Below are positions 6,442 to 7,087 of a DNA stretch of 7,087 nt, in pieces. The notes below the pieces were generated by a model that saw only the letters and a program-made list of their open reading frames with translations, made no database searches and was not told the DNA's origin. Source of the stretch: Vulcanimicrobiia bacterium (GTDB lineage Bacteria > Eremiobacterota > Eremiobacteria > Baltobacterales > Baltobacteraceae); assembly GCA_024281135.1 (NCBI GenBank), contig JAMXLG010000430.1, positions 1 to 7,087 on the forward strand. The letters are read 5' to 3'. Each line of letters opens with the position of its first letter. Position 1 is the first letter of the stretch. The translations under genes and the position numbers were made by a program.

Positions 6442-7087
6442 TATGCCTCTCCTACTCTGCGAGGTGCTTCGAGTTCGCCTTTGATTTGTGCGGCAAGCGA
6501 AGGGGTCATTCCCTTCACCGCCGCGATTTCGTCGATCGAGGCGCGCTTGATCGCCGCAACGGAGCCAAAGGCAGCCAAAAGGCGCTTCCGACGGACTGGC
6601 CCGACGCCCGCTAGCGCGTCAAGCGCGGAACGGGTCATCGCTTTCGCGCGCCGCTGGCGATGGTAGGTCACCGCAAACCTGTGCGCCTCGTCGCGAATGC
6701 GCATGATCAAATGCAGTCCCGCGCTGTTGGGCGGGAGCACGATGGGATCGGGGTTTCCCGGGACATAGAGCCACTCGTGTTCTTTGGCGAGACCCGCGAC
6801 GGGAATGCCGGTCATGTCCATTTCTTCGAGCACCTCGACGACCGCGCTCAACTGCCCTTTTCCGCCGTCGATCAGCAACAGATCCGGCTTCTTGTTGAAC
6901 TTCTCTTTCTTGGCAAGCTGACGCTCGGGTGTGGTGGCGTCGTTGTCGGTTTCGTGACGCAAATAGCGCAAGCGGCGGCGCAACGTTTCCTGCATCATCG
7001 CAAAGTCGTTCGGTCCGCGATCGTATTGAATCTTGAACTTGCGGTAATCGCTCTTTTTCGCCCGGCCTTCCACGAAGACGACCATCG
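6441..7087 (-). CDS. uvrC: UvrABC excinuclease subunit C, C-terminal part (5' end outside window)
   Basis: UvrC makes both incisions flanking DNA damage in nucleotide-excision repair, together with UvrA and UvrB. The visible ~215 residues are the C-terminal RNase H-like nuclease (5' incision) and the tandem helix-hairpin-helix DNA-binding domain. The frame is open to the right edge. MVVFVEGRAKKSDYRKFKI is the usual strand after the first catalytic Asp, which lies outside. PNDFAMMQETLRRR follows, then PDLLLIDGGKGQL with a catalytic Asp, then LIMRIRDEAHRFAVTYHR with the conserved His. The helix-hairpin-helix pair is ALDALAGVGPVRRKRLL and IDEIAAVKGMTPSLAAQI. The C-terminus is at the normal place for the family. 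The GIY-YIG (3' incision) and UVR domains lie outside the window. The ATG at 7083-7085 is an internal Met, because the protein would lack essential domains from there. The stop overlaps the next start (TAATG). Confidence 0.97.
   Translation of the reverse strand, partial: MVVFVEGRAKKSDYRKFKIQYDRGPNDFAMMQETLRRRLRYLRHETDNDATTPERQLAKKEKFNKKPDLLLIDGGKGQLSAVVEVLEEMDMTGIPVAGLAKEHEWLYVPGNPDPIVLPPNSAGLHLIMRIRDEAHRFAVTYHRQRRAKAMTRSALDALAGVGPVRRKRLLAAFGSVAAIKRASIDEIAAVKGMTPSLAAQIKGELEAPRRVGEA
6446..6453 (-). promoter_or_regulatory. Shine-Dalgarno sequence inside the uvrC 3' end
   Basis: On the − strand AGGAGAGG lies a few bases before the ATG of the holin-like gene and within the last uvrC codons. Together with the TAATG overlap, it indicates reinitiation or coupling from uvrC to the membrane-protein gene. 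Confidence 0.7.

Noticed and set aside
1..7087. CRISPR array, tRNA or rRNA genes, insertion sequences
   Set aside because: No regularly spaced repeats, no cloverleaf other than the tmRNA ends, and no transposase-like protein or terminal repeats apart from the single palindrome were seen by eye.

Overview
The window looks like a bacterial chromosome segment of moderately high G+C. It carries one gene on the + strand and a run of − strand genes. From left to right it holds: the 3' part of an arylsulfatase gene (+); an intergenic gap built around a 105-base palindrome; a secreted serine-hydrolase/beta-lactamase-like gene (−); a complete tmRNA gene, ssrA (−), with its own promoter and terminator; a six-helix methyl-accepting chemotaxis protein (−); a small YvlD/phage-holin-4 family membrane protein (−); and the C-terminal third of uvrC (−), cut by the right edge.

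The tmRNA at 3449-3802 shows nothing as a protein-coding region and is easily missed. On the − strand it has the 5' GGGGCUG acceptor strand, the complementary CAGCUCC followed by an encoded CCA, a tag reading frame ANNEYALAA-stop, and at least two textbook H-type pseudoknots. An extended −10 element lies between the end of the chemoreceptor gene and the RNA. A GC-rich hairpin followed by five U lies 41 bases after the CCA. The stretch between the CCA and that hairpin is a strikingly regular C3A4/C3A5 repeat (G3T4/G3T5 on the + strand). The T-arm of the tmRNA lacks the usual UUCRANY loop and reads GGCAGUA, which is the most unusual feature of the gene.

uvrC and the holin-like gene overlap as TAATG, with a Shine-Dalgarno sequence inside the end of uvrC, so they are probably translationally coupled. 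The chemoreceptor follows after 62 bases and may be on the same transcript. The hydrolase has its own strong ribosome-binding site, downstream of the tmRNA terminator. The sulfatase and hydrolase genes converge on the long palindrome, which probably serves as their shared terminator. Apart from the neighbouring uvrC and holin-like genes, I see no common pathway linking these genes. DNA repair (UvrC), ribosome rescue (tmRNA), chemotaxis and two secreted or periplasmic hydrolases simply adjoin.

The organism cannot be named from this sequence. A motile, probably environmental bacterium of a poorly sampled phylum is a reasonable guess (for example acidobacteria-like or Eremiobacterota-like), but this is an impression from the protein style and not a demonstrated placement. 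I found no mobile element, CRISPR array, phage gene cluster or defence system.
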